Below, piece after piece: positions 7,858 to 21,349 of a stretch of 64,000 nt of DNA. The notes under the pieces were generated by a model. That model saw nothing but the letters and a program-made list of their open reading frames with translations, did no database searches and was not told the DNA's origin. Where the stretch lies: positions 124,001 through 188,000 of the forward strand of contig NC_008209.1 of NCBI RefSeq assembly GCF_000014045.1, read 5' to 3'. The first letter of the stretch is position 1, and each line of letters opens with the position of its first letter. Source of the DNA: Roseobacter denitrificans OCh 114. GTDB lineage: Bacteria > Pseudomonadota > Alphaproteobacteria > Rhodobacterales > Rhodobacteraceae. The position numbers and the translations under genes are program-made.

Positions 7858-9291
7858 TCATGTTGGGAAATCGGCCAGGCCCATCGGGCGTGATCCGCTT
7901 TCTCTTGTGGTGTGATAAACCCGCCGGCGCACAAGCGGTCCAAGGATCACCAGAGTTACGAACAGAAGTACGATCTCCAGATGATATACGACTGAATAGC
8001 CGGTAGCCGGGGAAACCAGGCCCTCTCCCCAGGCTCCTGACATTGCGATGGAACCTGTCCAGTCACGCAGGCTGCCACCAATGGCGATTGAGAGGCCGGC
8101 AGCGGTCGCTTGCGCTGCCCCCCATGCGCCCAAAGCCAGACCCCGACCTGCCATGCCGGTTTCGGGCAGGGTCATGCAAGCGGTCAAAGTTGCGACCGCA
8201 AACAGGCCGCCCCCAAAACCGATCATGCCCGCGCCGGAAAAGAACAACGCAGGCGAATTCAGAGGGGCGGCAAAGATCACCATGCAGAACGCACCGACCC
8301 CGGCCAGTATGCCGCCAGCCGCCAGCCGGAACGCGTCCGAGCCCTCGGCAAGCCGCTTGCCCGCCAAGGCAAAGCCGAGCAGCGCGCCCAGCGACCACAT
8401 CGCCGTCAGCAATGTGGTGGAGGACACGGACAGGCCGAGGATCTCGCCGCCATAGGGTTCCAGCAGTACATCCTGCATGTTGAACGCCATGGTCCCGACA
8501 AAGATGCAGGCGAGGAGCCGTCCGGCCTGTCCACCCTTGATGAAATCATCCCATGCGTCCTTGAACCTTGGGCGCGGTGCTTCGCGCTCCGTGCGGCTCA
8601 TGGGTTGCAGGCTTTCCTGTTTCCACAGGGCGATCAGGTTCAGAACGGCGGTGATCACGGCAGTCGCCTGCACCACCTGAATGAGTTTGAGCGGAGTGAA
8701 ATCCCGCAGCAAAAAGCCGATGATCAGGGATGAAATGCCCATGCCCACGAGGAACATCACGTAAAGGAGCGCCACGACACGCGGGCGGGTCTCATCTGTT
8801 GCACGGTCCGAGGCCAGCGCCAGACCGGCCGTCTGTGTCATATGCATGCCGAGACCGGTCATGACAAAGGCCAGAGCGGCGAGGATTTCTCCGGCAAAGG
8901 GGACGTCGATGTAGACATCACCCCCAAGGACCAAAAGCGCCGAGGGCATGATGGCCAGACCCCCGAACTGCCACAATGTGCCAAACCAGATGTAGGGCAC
9001 CCGCTTCCAGCCAATCGCCGAGCGATGCGTGTCTGAGCGAAAGCCCAGAAGCGTGCGGAACGGTGCAATCAGAACCGGCAGGGCGATCATGACCGCGACA
9101 ACCATCGCAGGCACCGTCAATTCCACGATCATCACCCGGTTCAATGTGCCCAGAAGCATCACGGCGGCCATACCAACGGAAATCTGGAACAGCGACAGGC
9201 GCAGCAATTGCGGCAGGGGCAATCCATCACTCGCCGCATCGGCAAAGGGCATCGCCTTGAGCGACAGTCGTTTCAGACCGGCGACATTCAT
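7858..9291 (-). CDS. lhaA: LH1 assembly factor LhaA (PucC/BCD family, MFS fold)
   Basis: LhaA is a 12-helix membrane protein of the bacteriochlorophyll delivery family, needed for light-harvesting 1 assembly. The 477-residue product shows regular hydrophobic helices, the [20 protein letters not shown] segment and [19 protein letters not shown], a hallmark of PucC-like proteins. It overlaps the bchM stop by 4 bases (ATGA) and precedes puhA, which is the usual lhaA position. A paralogue occurs at 21349-22647. Confidence 0.92.
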   Translation of the reverse strand: MNVAGLKRLSLKAMPFADAASDGLPLPQLLRLSLFQISVGMAAVMLLGTLNRVMIVELTVPAMVVAVMIALPVLIAPFRTLLGFRSDTHRSAIGWKRVPYIWFGTLWQFGGLAIMPSALLVLGGDVYIDVPFAGEILAALAFVMTGLGMHMTQTAGLALASDRATDETRPRVVALLYVMFLVGMGISSLIIGFLLRDFTPLKLIQVVQATAVITAVLNLIALWKQESLQPMSRTEREAPRPRFKDAWDDFIKGGQAGRLLACIFVGTMAFNMQDVLLEPYGGEILGLSVSSTTLLTAMWSLGALLGFALAGKRLAEGSDAFRLAAGGILAGVGAFCMVIFAAPLNSPALFFSGAGMIGFGGGLFAVATLTACMTLPETGMAGRGLALGAWGAAQATAAGLSIAIGGSLRDWTGSIAMSGAWGEGLVSPATGYSVVYHLEIVLLFVTLVILGPLVRRRVYHTTRESGSRPMGLADFPT

Positions 9292-10015
9292 ACCCGCACC
9301 TCCATCAGTTGCGAGATGTAGAACCCGGATGTGACGCGTTCGACGGGGGCAACCTGCCCCGACACGCCTTGCGCGAGAGCCGCGCGGGCCAGCCTGCCGG
9401 CGTCATGGGGGATCATCACAGGGCTGCGATCAGACCGGGGAAAGAGTTTGCCCGCGTACCACATGGCCATCAGGGCCTTGGTGCGCGGGGCGACGGTAAA
9501 CACGATCGATCCGCCGGTGCGCGCCTCAAGGGCCGCCAATGCGCGCCCGATATCGGTTTCGTCGTAATAGATCAGGCTGTCCATAGCGATCACATGATCA
9601 AATTGGCCCAGCGTATGACAAAGCATGTCACCCGATGTGAAGGTGACCTGTTTGCGCAAGTCTTCGGGCAGGCGCGCCTCGGCGATCTGGACCAGCGAGG
9701 GCGAGATATCGGTGGCAAGCACCTCGGCACCGCGTGCAGCCAGCTCGATCGTCATCTGCCCGGCACCGCAGCCTGCATCGAGCACGCGGTGGCCCGTCAG
9801 ATCGGCAGGCAGGCGGCTCAGCATCAGATCACGCATCCGGTCCCGGCCCTGCCGCACGGTCTGGCGGATTTTCGAGACCGGCGCGTCAGAGGTCAACCGC
9901 TCCCATGTGCGGGTCGCGGTCTTGTCGAAATATGTCTCTACCCTGCCCAAAGTGGCACTGTACCGCTGCTGCGCAGCGGGTGTTGCACCGGTGGAGAGGG
10001 TTACTTCGTCACGCA

Positions 10016-10016
<1 letters not shown>
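9288..10016 (-). CDS. bchM: Mg-protoporphyrin IX methyltransferase
   Basis: BchM methylates the C13 propionate of Mg-protoporphyrin IX using S-adenosylmethionine, just upstream of the cyclase step. The 242-residue product carries the SAM-binding loop VLDAGCGAGQMTIELA (near residue 80) and IAMDSLIYYDETDIG typical of the family. The likely start is the ATG at 10016, sharing one base with the bchL stop; the open frame also allows a TTG one codon earlier. It overlaps lhaA by 4 bases at its end. Confidence 0.95.
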
Positions 10017-10927
<911 letters not shown>

Positions 10928-10967
10928 TCAAAGGGGCGCGCTGCCCTGTTCATGTGGCGTGAAGGGA

Positions 10968-13900
10968 TCATTGTGCCGCGATCCCTTCAAGTTGGTCTTC
11001 CAGCGCATCGGCGGCATCCTGCAGGGCGGCCAGCGTTTCTGCGTCGGGGCTCCAGTAGTTGCGGTCGTGCGCTTCAAGCAGGCGGTTGGCCATGCGGCTT
11101 GACGCGGTCGGGTTGAGGTCAGCAAGGCGCTGGCGCATGTCTTCATCCAGCACAAAGGTCTCAGAGAGGCGCTGGTAAACCCACGGATCAACCTGACCTG
11201 TGGTGGCGGACCAGCCCATCGTATTGGTCACCTGCGCCTCGATCTGGCGCACGCCTTCGGCCCCGTGTTTCAGCAGGCCCTCGAAAAATTTCGGGTTCAG
11301 GCTGCGGCTGCGGGTTTCAAGTGCCACTTGCTCTTTCAGGGTGCGGACCTTGCCCGATCCACGGGTCTGATCCCCGATATAGACGGCGGCCTCGGACCCT
11401 TTGGCGCGTTTAACCGCCCGCGCGATGCCACCCAGCGTGTCGAAATAATGATCAACCGTGGTCACGCCCAGTTCAACAGATTCGAGGTTCTGATAGGCCA
11501 CATCGACCTCGGCCAGTTGGGACTGCAGCAGCGCGGCATTGGAGGACGCCTTGCCGTCTGTGCCATAGGCAAAGCTCTTTCGGGCCTGATAGGCATCGGC
11601 CAATTCGTCTTCATCGCCAAAGGCGGAACTGTCCACCAGCTGGTTGACGTTGGATCCGTAAGCACCCTCGGCGTTCGAGAAGACCCTCAGGGATGCCTCT
11701 GCCATATCGCAGCCAGTTTTTTCGGCATAGGCCAGCGCATGGGCGCGGATATAGTTCAACTCAACCGGTTCATCGGCCATGGCGCATTTCTGTGCGGCCT
11801 CAGCCAGCATCCGGGTCTGCAAGGGCAAGAGATCACGGAAGATACCCGACAGCGTCATGATCACATCAATGCGCGGACGTCCGAGGTCTTCCAATGAAAT
11901 CAGATCCGCTCCGGCGAGCCGTCCAAAACTGTCAAAGCGGGGCACGCATCCCATCAGGGCCAGCGCCTGTGCAATCGGGCCGCCGTCGGATTTGATGTTG
12001 TCGCTGCCCCAGAGCACCAGCGCCACGGTGCGCGGCAGCGTCTGATGCGTATCCAGCAACAGTTGCGCCTGTTTCGCACCGTCCTGACAGGCAAAGGCCG
12101 TCGGCATGCGGAAGGGGTCAAAAGCATGGATATTGCGCCCTGTCGGCAGGATATCCGTGGAGCGGATCAGATCGCCACCCGGCACGGGTGCGATGTAGCG
12201 CGCGGAAAGCGCACGGCAGATCGCATCAAGTTCGGTTTCCTGTTGCAGCAGCGCATCCACCCGCGCGCGGGTGGCGTCATCTGCGTGATCCATGATGCTG
12301 AGGTATTCCGCCCGCGCCGCATCAGAGAGCGGTTTGCCAAGAATGTGCAGACCGTCCGGGATCAGCGCGTCTTCGGTTTCCAGCAGTTTGAGCCACAGCT
12401 GATCGGGTGTGACATCACCCATGTCCACCGCATCCGCCTGCTGGGCAATGAGGGCTTGCAACTCGTCCCGCTCGTCGCTGTCCTGATCCATCGCGCGCCA
12501 GCGGGTCAGGCTGTCCTTGAGGTCCAAAAGCCCTTTGTAGAGCCCCGAAGCCGCCAGAGGCGGTGTCAGATGGGTGATGGTCACCGCACCGGAACGGCGT
12601 TTGGCCAGCGAGGCCTCGGACGGGTTGTTCGACGCATAAAGGTAGATGTTCGGCATCTCACCGATCAGACGATCCGGCCAGTCACGCGCCCCAAGGCCCG
12701 CCTGTTTGCCGGGCATGAATTCGAGCGCGCCATGCATGCCGAAATGCAGGATCGCGTCTGCTTTCAGTGTATTGCGCAGCCAGAGATAGAAAGTGGTAAA
12801 GGCATGTGTCGGCGCAAACCCTTTTTCGAAGAGCAGCCGCATCGGGTCGCCTTCGTAACCGAAGGCCGGTTGCACGCCGACAAAGACCTTGCCGAAATGC
12901 GCACCAAGGATGAACACACCGCGCCCGTCCGATTGAATGCGCCCGGGTGCCGGGCCCCAGACCGCTTCGATCGCAGCCAGCGGGGGTGTGGTTTTCACGA
13001 TGGTGTCGGCGGTTACGTGATCCGCGACATTGGCTTCCTGACCGTATTGCCTGGCGTTGCCCGCGAGTACCTTGTCGCGCAGCGCATCGACGGTTTCCGG
13101 GACCTCGACATCATAACCATCGGCCTTAAGGCGGTGCAACGTGTTGAACAGGCTCTCAAAAACGCTGAGGTACGCCGCAGTGCCCACGGCCCCCGCGTTG
13201 GGCGGGAAACCAAACAGAACGATCCCGAGCGTCTTTTCCGCGTTGGTCTTGCGCCGCAAAGTGGTCATGCGGATGGTCTTTTCGACAAGGCTGTCGACCC
13301 GTTCGATGCAGGGGGCCATGGCCTTGTGATCAGACTTCATCTCACAGTCATGATTGCAGCCGTGACACCCTGCTGTGCCGTGGCGACCGGCAAAAACGGT
13401 CGGGTTGGTTGCACCGTCAAGTTCAGGCAGCGCGATAAGCATCGTCGTCTCTATGGGTCCAAGCCCCTGCGTCGAGCACGCCCATTGCTCCAGCGTCTGA
13501 AACTCAAGCGGATGCGCGGCAAGGTAGGGCACATCAAGGTCTTTCAGGACCGCGATGGCGGCGTCGTTGTCATTATAGGCAGGGCCACCGACCAGCGAAA
13601 AACCGGTCAGAGACACCATCGCGTCAATCTGCGTGCCGGACTGATCGCGGAAATAGGCATCAATCGCGGGTCGCCCATCAAGGCCCCCGGCAAAGGCAGC
13701 GCGCACCGCAATGCCACGCGCTTCAAAGCTGCGAATGACAGCATCGTAATGCGCCGTATCCGAGGACAACACATAGGAGCGCATCAACAACAACCCGACC
13801 GTCGCCGTGGCACCTTCGGGGCGGGGCAGGTCGTTCAGATCGGTGGTAATCCGTGTCGGCAGGTCGGGATGATAAAGCCCGGCATCGGGGTACTCGATGG

Positions 13901-14529
13901 GCGCGGGGGCCTCTGGTGCCTTGGCCCATCCGGGGTTCCTGGCGTAGCGGTTGAGCAAAAAGCGCATCATCGCTTCTACATTGTCGTCCGAACCACCCAG
14001 CCAGTATTGCATGCTCATGAACCAGGCGCGCAAATCCTGGCTTTTGCCCGGAATGAACTTCAGGATTTTTGGCAAGCGGCGCAGGAGCGCCATCTTGTCC
14101 GCCCCCGATGAACTCGACGGTTTGGAGGAGCCACGCAGCTTTTTCATCAGCTTCATGGCACCCGATTTCGGCGCCATCATATCGAGCGCGCCCATCTTGG
14201 TCAGCTTGACGATGGAGGCATCGGCAATCACGCCGATCATCGCATCGCAATGCGGGCGGCGGGCCTCAAGGCTGGGAAGAATGCGGGCATAATGCTCTTC
14301 GAGGAACAGCAGATTGGCGATGATGATATCGCCGGTTTCCACCGCTGCTTTGGCCGCTTCAAAGGTGCCGGGTGTTTCGCCCCATTCCGCCGCTGCGTGA
14401 ATGGACACATCCAGCCCGGGGTAATCCGCAGACAGACGTTCTGCCGCGCGCATGGCCGGACCCGCCGCATGGCTGTCCAGCGTGACAACCACCACGCGAT
14501 AGCCGGGCAGTTGCCCGTTTATGCCAACC

Positions 14530-14540
<11 letters not shown>
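10968..14540 (-). CDS. bchH: Magnesium chelatase porphyrin-binding subunit BchH
   Basis: BchH binds protoporphyrin IX and is the catalytic subunit of Mg chelatase (cobN/magnesium chelatase family). I set the start at the ATG at 14540 ([19 protein letters not shown]), giving 1190 residues, the usual size; a longer open frame exists but would run deep into bchB. Conserved segments include [23 protein letters not shown] text (here [17 protein letters not shown]), [13 protein letters not shown] and the C-terminal [20 protein letters not shown]. It overlaps the 3' end of bchB by 11 bp. Partner subunit BchD is at the left edge of the window. Confidence 0.97.
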
Positions 14541-17875
<3,335 letters not shown>

Positions 17876-17908
17876 TTGGGGAGTCGCCTTTCTTGCCATC
17901 TACACCGA

Positions 17909-17937
17909 AACTAGCGGCTTTCAGCGAAAAGTGTCAA
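17909..17937 (-). promoter_or_regulatory. Sigma70-type promoter for the bchF superoperon
   Basis: On the minus strand TTGACA (17932-17937) is separated by exactly 17 bases from CTAGTT (17909-17914). The -35 box is a perfect consensus and is part of the PpsR box at 17932-17949, so repressor binding would block RNA polymerase directly. Predicted transcription starts near 17902, which argues for the downstream bchF start at 17875. Confidence 0.65.
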
Positions 17938-17949
17938 CTAAAACTTACA
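17932..17949. promoter_or_regulatory. PpsR/CrtJ box 1 (bchF side), TGT-N12-ACA
   Basis: TGTCAACTAAAACTTACA is an exact match to the TGT-N12-ACA palindrome bound by PpsR/CrtJ in Rhodobacter. It covers the bchF -35 box. A second, near-consensus box lies 4 bp away at 17954-17971. PpsR itself is encoded at 18968-20395. Confidence 0.8.
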
Positions 17950-17953
17950 CACC

Positions 17954-17971
17954 TGAAACGCATAGTTTACA
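17954..17971. promoter_or_regulatory. PpsR/CrtJ box 2 (near-consensus)
   Basis: TGAAACGCATAGTTTACA differs from TGT-N12-ACA by one base. Its last 12 bases (GCATAGTTTACA) are identical to the perfect box in front of bchG (20431-20448), supporting that it is genuine. Its centre is 22 bp, about two helical turns, from box 1, the arrangement expected for cooperative repressor binding. Confidence 0.65.
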
Positions 17972-18074
17972 TTCAGAATGTCGTCCGAAATCACCCCTCG
18001 CCCAGCGCAAGCCATAAAAACAATGCTATTTGGGTTTGAATTCCTGTAAATTGACTGTTTTAAGCGGCACAGAC

Positions 18075-18092
18075 TGTCAATTTGATTTGACA
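18075..18092. promoter_or_regulatory. PpsR/CrtJ box 3 (ppaA side)
   Basis: TGTCAATTTGATTTGACA is an exact TGT-N12-ACA palindrome 97 bp upstream of ppaA. Its right end forms TTGACA (18087-18092), a plausible -35 box for ppaA-ppsR, with a weak -10 TAGACC 15 bases on. A degenerate site (TGT-N12-TTA) lies at 18045-18062. This suggests ppsR autoregulation. Confidence 0.75.
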
Positions 18093-18188
18093 TTTTGCTG
18101 CCAAGGGTAGACCTTTTGTATATATATCGACTCTGCGGGGGCCCCTGCCCTCGCGATGCAAAAGGTGAAGGGTCGTTAGGAAAGAGCC

Positions 18189-18971
18189 ATGTCGACGGAT
18201 GATCAAACAGACCCGCGTGGCGTAATGCGCAACCGGCCCGACAGTGTGGATGTTTTGGCATCGACAGTCATCTCCGTGCTGCGTGACCGGCAAGCTGTGT
18301 CCTGTGAGGGATTGCGCCAGTTCGTGCTGGACCAGATATCGTCGCGGGTTCTGAGCAAGAAACACTTTGCACCCGATGTTGTGCTGGCAGAACTGCGCGG
18401 CTATCGTCTGTCGGTGGATGCCATCATTGATCTCTATGTCCCAGCCGCCGCCCGCATGCTGGGTGAGCAATGGGTCGATGACAAAATCAGTTTTGCCGAT
18501 GTGACAATCGGAACGATGCGCTTGCAAGCGCTGCTGGCCGATGCCTCCGGAGCAAGCTGCGTTGACCACAAGGTCGGTGCGGTGCGGCTGAACGCCCTCG
18601 TGGTGATCCCCCAGAATGAACAGCATTTTCTCGGCGCCAGCGTTGTGGCTGCGCAATTGCGCCGTTTGGGCTGCGAAGTCGCAATGTCCTATGACGAGGA
18701 TCACGGTGCCCTGACGGCCCGCCTGATCAACGATGTTCCCGACCTCGTGCTGGTCACATGTGGCCGCCTTGAAACCCTGCCAAGTGTTGCCAATACAATA
18801 CAGGTTGTGCGGAAAGCTGTCGGAAACGATCCAACGCTTGCAGTTGGTGGGGCTTGTCAGGTCAATAAACAGCGCGTGATGGAAATAACAGGTGCTGATA
18901 TCGTGACCAGTGTTGCAGAAGAAGCTGTGGCGCACTGCCTGAAATACGTCAATTCACCAAGCACTTCATGA
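18189..18971 (+). CDS. ppaA: Cobalamin-binding antirepressor PpaA/AerR
   Basis: PpaA/AerR is a B12-binding regulator that counters PpsR/CrtJ and links light and oxygen to photosynthesis gene expression. The 260-residue product has the helical SCHIC-type cap (around residues 66-110, including ARMLGEQWVDDKISFADVTI) and a Rossmann-like B12 domain; His146 in NEQHFLGAS aligns in context with the cobalamin-binding His of AerR. A GGAAAG site precedes the ATG. It overlaps ppsR by 4 bases (ATGA), giving coupled production of repressor and antirepressor. Confidence 0.93.
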   Translation: MSTDDQTDPRGVMRNRPDSVDVLASTVISVLRDRQAVSCEGLRQFVLDQISSRVLSKKHFAPDVVLAELRGYRLSVDAIIDLYVPAAARMLGEQWVDDKISFADVTIGTMRLQALLADASGASCVDHKVGAVRLNALVVIPQNEQHFLGASVVAAQLRRLGCEVAMSYDEDHGALTARLINDVPDLVLVTCGRLETLPSVANTIQVVRKAVGNDPTLAVGGACQVNKQRVMEITGADIVTSVAEEAVAHCLKYVNSPSTS

Positions 18972-20395
18972 CAACCGGCGGAAATACCTTCTGGTCCAGT
19001 GGGGCAGTACCGCTGATCGAACCCGAGTTTCTGAGCAGTATTATCGCCGCTGCGTCGGACATTGCGCTGGTGGTATCTGCTGAAGGCATAATTCTTTCTG
19101 TTGTCGTGAATTCTCACAGCGAGTCTTTTGGCAACCTCAAGCATTGGGAAGATCGCCCCGTTTCGGAGTTCCTGACGCGGGAATCCATCCCGAAGTTTGA
19201 AAAGGCCCATGCGGCCTATCTCTTGGGCGAGGTTCCCAAAAAGCAGCTTGAGCTCAATCATAGTGACAACGCGGTGTGGCAATACCCCGTGCGCTATACG
19301 TTTCATCGGTTCGGGCATGAAAACGCGGCACTGCTGTTGGGGCGCGACTTGCGGCCCATTGCCGAAACACAACAACAGTTGGTCCAGGCGCAGATCGCGC
19401 TGGAACAGGGCTATGAAGCACGGCGTGAATTTGACGCGCGCTACCGTGTTTTGCTGGCCAACACCAAACAGGCCGTGGTTTTTGTCTCGGTCCAGAGCGG
19501 GCGCGTTGAGGATGCAAACGAAGCCGCTGCGGCCCTCTTGGGCCTGAATGCGGATGCGCTGCGCTCCAGCAGCTTTGCGCAGCATTTCATGGATCGCTCG
19601 AATGTCGAACTGACCGAAAGCCTGATGAATGCAACGCTGGCCGAAGAAGAAGGCCAGGTGACATTGACCGCCACGCGTACGCAAGCCACCGTGATCGCGC
19701 ATCCGGTTGTGTTCCGCGCCGGTGGGCAGCGCGTATTGATGTGCCGCCTGGAAACAAAGGAAAGCAAGGCCGCGACCCCGGATGCAGCGGCGGACCACGC
19801 GCTGGCCATGTTCCGCGCTGGCAGTGACGCCATGCTGTTCATGGGACCCAATGGTGTGATCATCTCGGTAAACGAAAGTTTTCTGGATCTCGTCGGCGCG
19901 GCGCATCTGTCTGATGTGGTTGGGCGTAGTTTCGGGGATTTCCTCGGGCGCGGGCAGATTGATCTGGCAGTTCTGACAGAGCAGCCGCAGCGGTCGGGTC
20001 ATATGCGCATCTATGCCACCAAACTGGTGAATGATCTGGGCACGCGTCTGGCGGTCGAAATCTCCGCCACGCATCTGGCGGATGCGGATGTTGCAGCCAT
20101 TGGCTGCATGATCCGCGATGTCAGCCGGACGGAAACCGCACGCGGGGGCAGTGGCGGGACGATATCAAACGCCGCTCCGGCGGAGCCTGCGCGCAATGTC
20201 ATGGATCTTGTCGGCTCGGCTGCCCTCAAGGATATCGTGGCGGAAACAACGGATGTTGTCGAAAAGATGTGCATCGAAACGGCGGTCGAGTTGACCAACA
20301 ACAACCGCGTTGCCGCCGCCGAAATGCTGGGCCTGTCGCGCCAGAGCCTCTATGTGAAATTGCGCAAGTACGGACTCCTCAACAAAAACGGTTAG
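18968..20395 (+). CDS. ppsR: Photosynthesis repressor PpsR (CrtJ), PAS/HTH
   Basis: PpsR represses bch, crt and puc/puf genes by binding TGT-N12-ACA. The 475-residue product shows an N-terminal domain, a Q-rich linker helix (about 133-150), two PAS domains (about 155-260 and 280-385) and a C-terminal FIS-type helix-turn-helix (NNNRVAAAEMLGLSRQSLY, about 444-462). Cysteines are at 259, 380 and 435; 259 and 435 correspond in context to the two redox-discussed cysteines of Rhodobacter sphaeroides PpsR, so thiol control is possible. PpsR boxes occur at its own upstream promoter and just before bchG. Confidence 0.96.
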   Translation: MTTGGNTFWSSGAVPLIEPEFLSSIIAAASDIALVVSAEGIILSVVVNSHSESFGNLKHWEDRPVSEFLTRESIPKFEKAHAAYLLGEVPKKQLELNHSDNAVWQYPVRYTFHRFGHENAALLLGRDLRPIAETQQQLVQAQIALEQGYEARREFDARYRVLLANTKQAVVFVSVQSGRVEDANEAAAALLGLNADALRSSSFAQHFMDRSNVELTESLMNATLAEEEGQVTLTATRTQATVIAHPVVFRAGGQRVLMCRLETKESKAATPDAAADHALAMFRAGSDAMLFMGPNGVIISVNESFLDLVGAAHLSDVVGRSFGDFLGRGQIDLAVLTEQPQRSGHMRIYATKLVNDLGTRLAVEISATHLADADVAAIGCMIRDVSRTETARGGSGGTISNAAPAEPARNVMDLVGSAALKDIVAETTDVVEKMCIETAVELTNNNRVAAAEMLGLSRQSLYVKLRKYGLLNKNG

Positions 20396-20430
20396 TGTGA
20401 CGCAGTCCTGGCCCTTGCACCGACTCAAAG

Positions 20431-20448
20431 TGTAAGGCATAGTTTACA
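20431..20448. promoter_or_regulatory. PpsR/CrtJ box directly before the bchG start codon
   Basis: TGTAAGGCATAGTTTACA is a perfect TGT-N12-ACA palindrome ending one base before the bchG ATG (20450). A possible promoter is TTGCAC (20415-20420), 17-bp spacer, CATAGT (20438-20443); its start would fall at about the ATG. The only ribosome-site-like AAGG lies inside the box. Confidence 0.75.
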
Positions 20449-20449
20449 C

Positions 20450-21349
20450 ATGGCTGTAACTGATAGCATACATACCCGTCGATTCCCCGAGCCCGCCGCC
20501 GCGCTGCGGCTGATCAAACCGATCACATGGTTTCCGCCGATGTGGGCCTATCTTTGCGGTGTTGTTTCCTCCGGTGTGTCGCCGGTCGGGAACTGGACAT
20601 TGGTCTTACTGGGCGTCGTTCTGGCCGGTCCCATCGTCTGCGGGATGAGCCAGGCTGCAAATGATTGGTGCGACCGCCATGTAGATGCCATCAACGAACC
20701 CCACAGGCCGATCCCGTCGGGTCGCATCCCGGGCCGTTGGGGCCTTTGGATTGCGCTGGCCATGTCGGTTCTGTCGCTTGGCGTCGGCTGGCAACTCGGC
20801 CCTTGGGGCTTTGGCGCGACGGTTGTCGGCGTGCTCGCGGCCTGGGCCTATTCCGCCGAACCGGTCCGGCTCAAGCGGTCCGGCTGGTGGGGTCCGGGGC
20901 TGGTCGGCCTGAGCTATGAGACACTACCATGGTTTACAGGCGCTGCCGTGTTGAGTGCGGGCGCGCCGAGCCTCCCCGTCATCGTGATTGCCGTCCTTTA
21001 CGGTATCGGCGCGCATGGCATTATGACATTGAATGACTTCAAGGCCCTGGAAGGTGACAGGCAGATGGGTGTCAACTCCCTGCCCGTCACCCTTGGCCCG
21101 CAACGCGCAGCGCAGGTTGCCTGCGCCGTCATGTCCGCCCCGCAGGTGGTTGTCGTCTTCCTGCTGTTTTCGTGGGGCAAGCCGCTGCACGCTGCCGGGG
21201 TCTGCGCCGTGCTGTTTGTGCAGTTCTGGGCCATGACGATCATGTTCAAGGATCCAAAGGCCAAAGCGCCATGGTATAATGGCACCGGCGTGTTGCTCTA
21301 TATCAGTGGCATGATGATTGCAGCCTTTGCACTAAGGGGGCTCGCCTGA
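20450..21349 (+). CDS. bchG: Bacteriochlorophyll synthase BchG (UbiA family)
   Basis: BchG esterifies bacteriochlorophyllide with geranylgeranyl or phytyl diphosphate, the last step of pigment synthesis, in the membrane. The 299-residue product has about eight membrane helices, the Asp-rich prenyl-diphosphate motif NDWCDRHVDAINEP (from residue 71) and a second NDFKALEGDRQMG near residue 194. The conserved N-terminal LIKPITWFPPMWAYLCG supports the ATG at 20450. Its stop shares one base with the next gene's ATG (TGATG). Confidence 0.95.
   Translation: MAVTDSIHTRRFPEPAAALRLIKPITWFPPMWAYLCGVVSSGVSPVGNWTLVLLGVVLAGPIVCGMSQAANDWCDRHVDAINEPHRPIPSGRIPGRWGLWIALAMSVLSLGVGWQLGPWGFGATVVGVLAAWAYSAEPVRLKRSGWWGPGLVGLSYETLPWFTGAAVLSAGAPSLPVIVIAVLYGIGAHGIMTLNDFKALEGDRQMGVNSLPVTLGPQRAAQVACAVMSAPQVVVVFLLFSWGKPLHAAGVCAVLFVQFWAMTIMFKDPKAKAPWYNGTGVLLYISGMMIAAFALRGLA

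Noticed and set aside
12045..14111. Long + strand open frame of 688 codons
   Set aside because: It lies entirely antisense to bchH, and its product is Arg/Gly/His-rich without domains. High-GC coding sequence often leaves such antisense frames open.
18045..18062. Possible fourth PpsR box (TGT-N12-TTA)
   Set aside because: The right half is TTA, and the 30-bp spacing from the next box does not fit two helical turns; I mention it only as a weak site.
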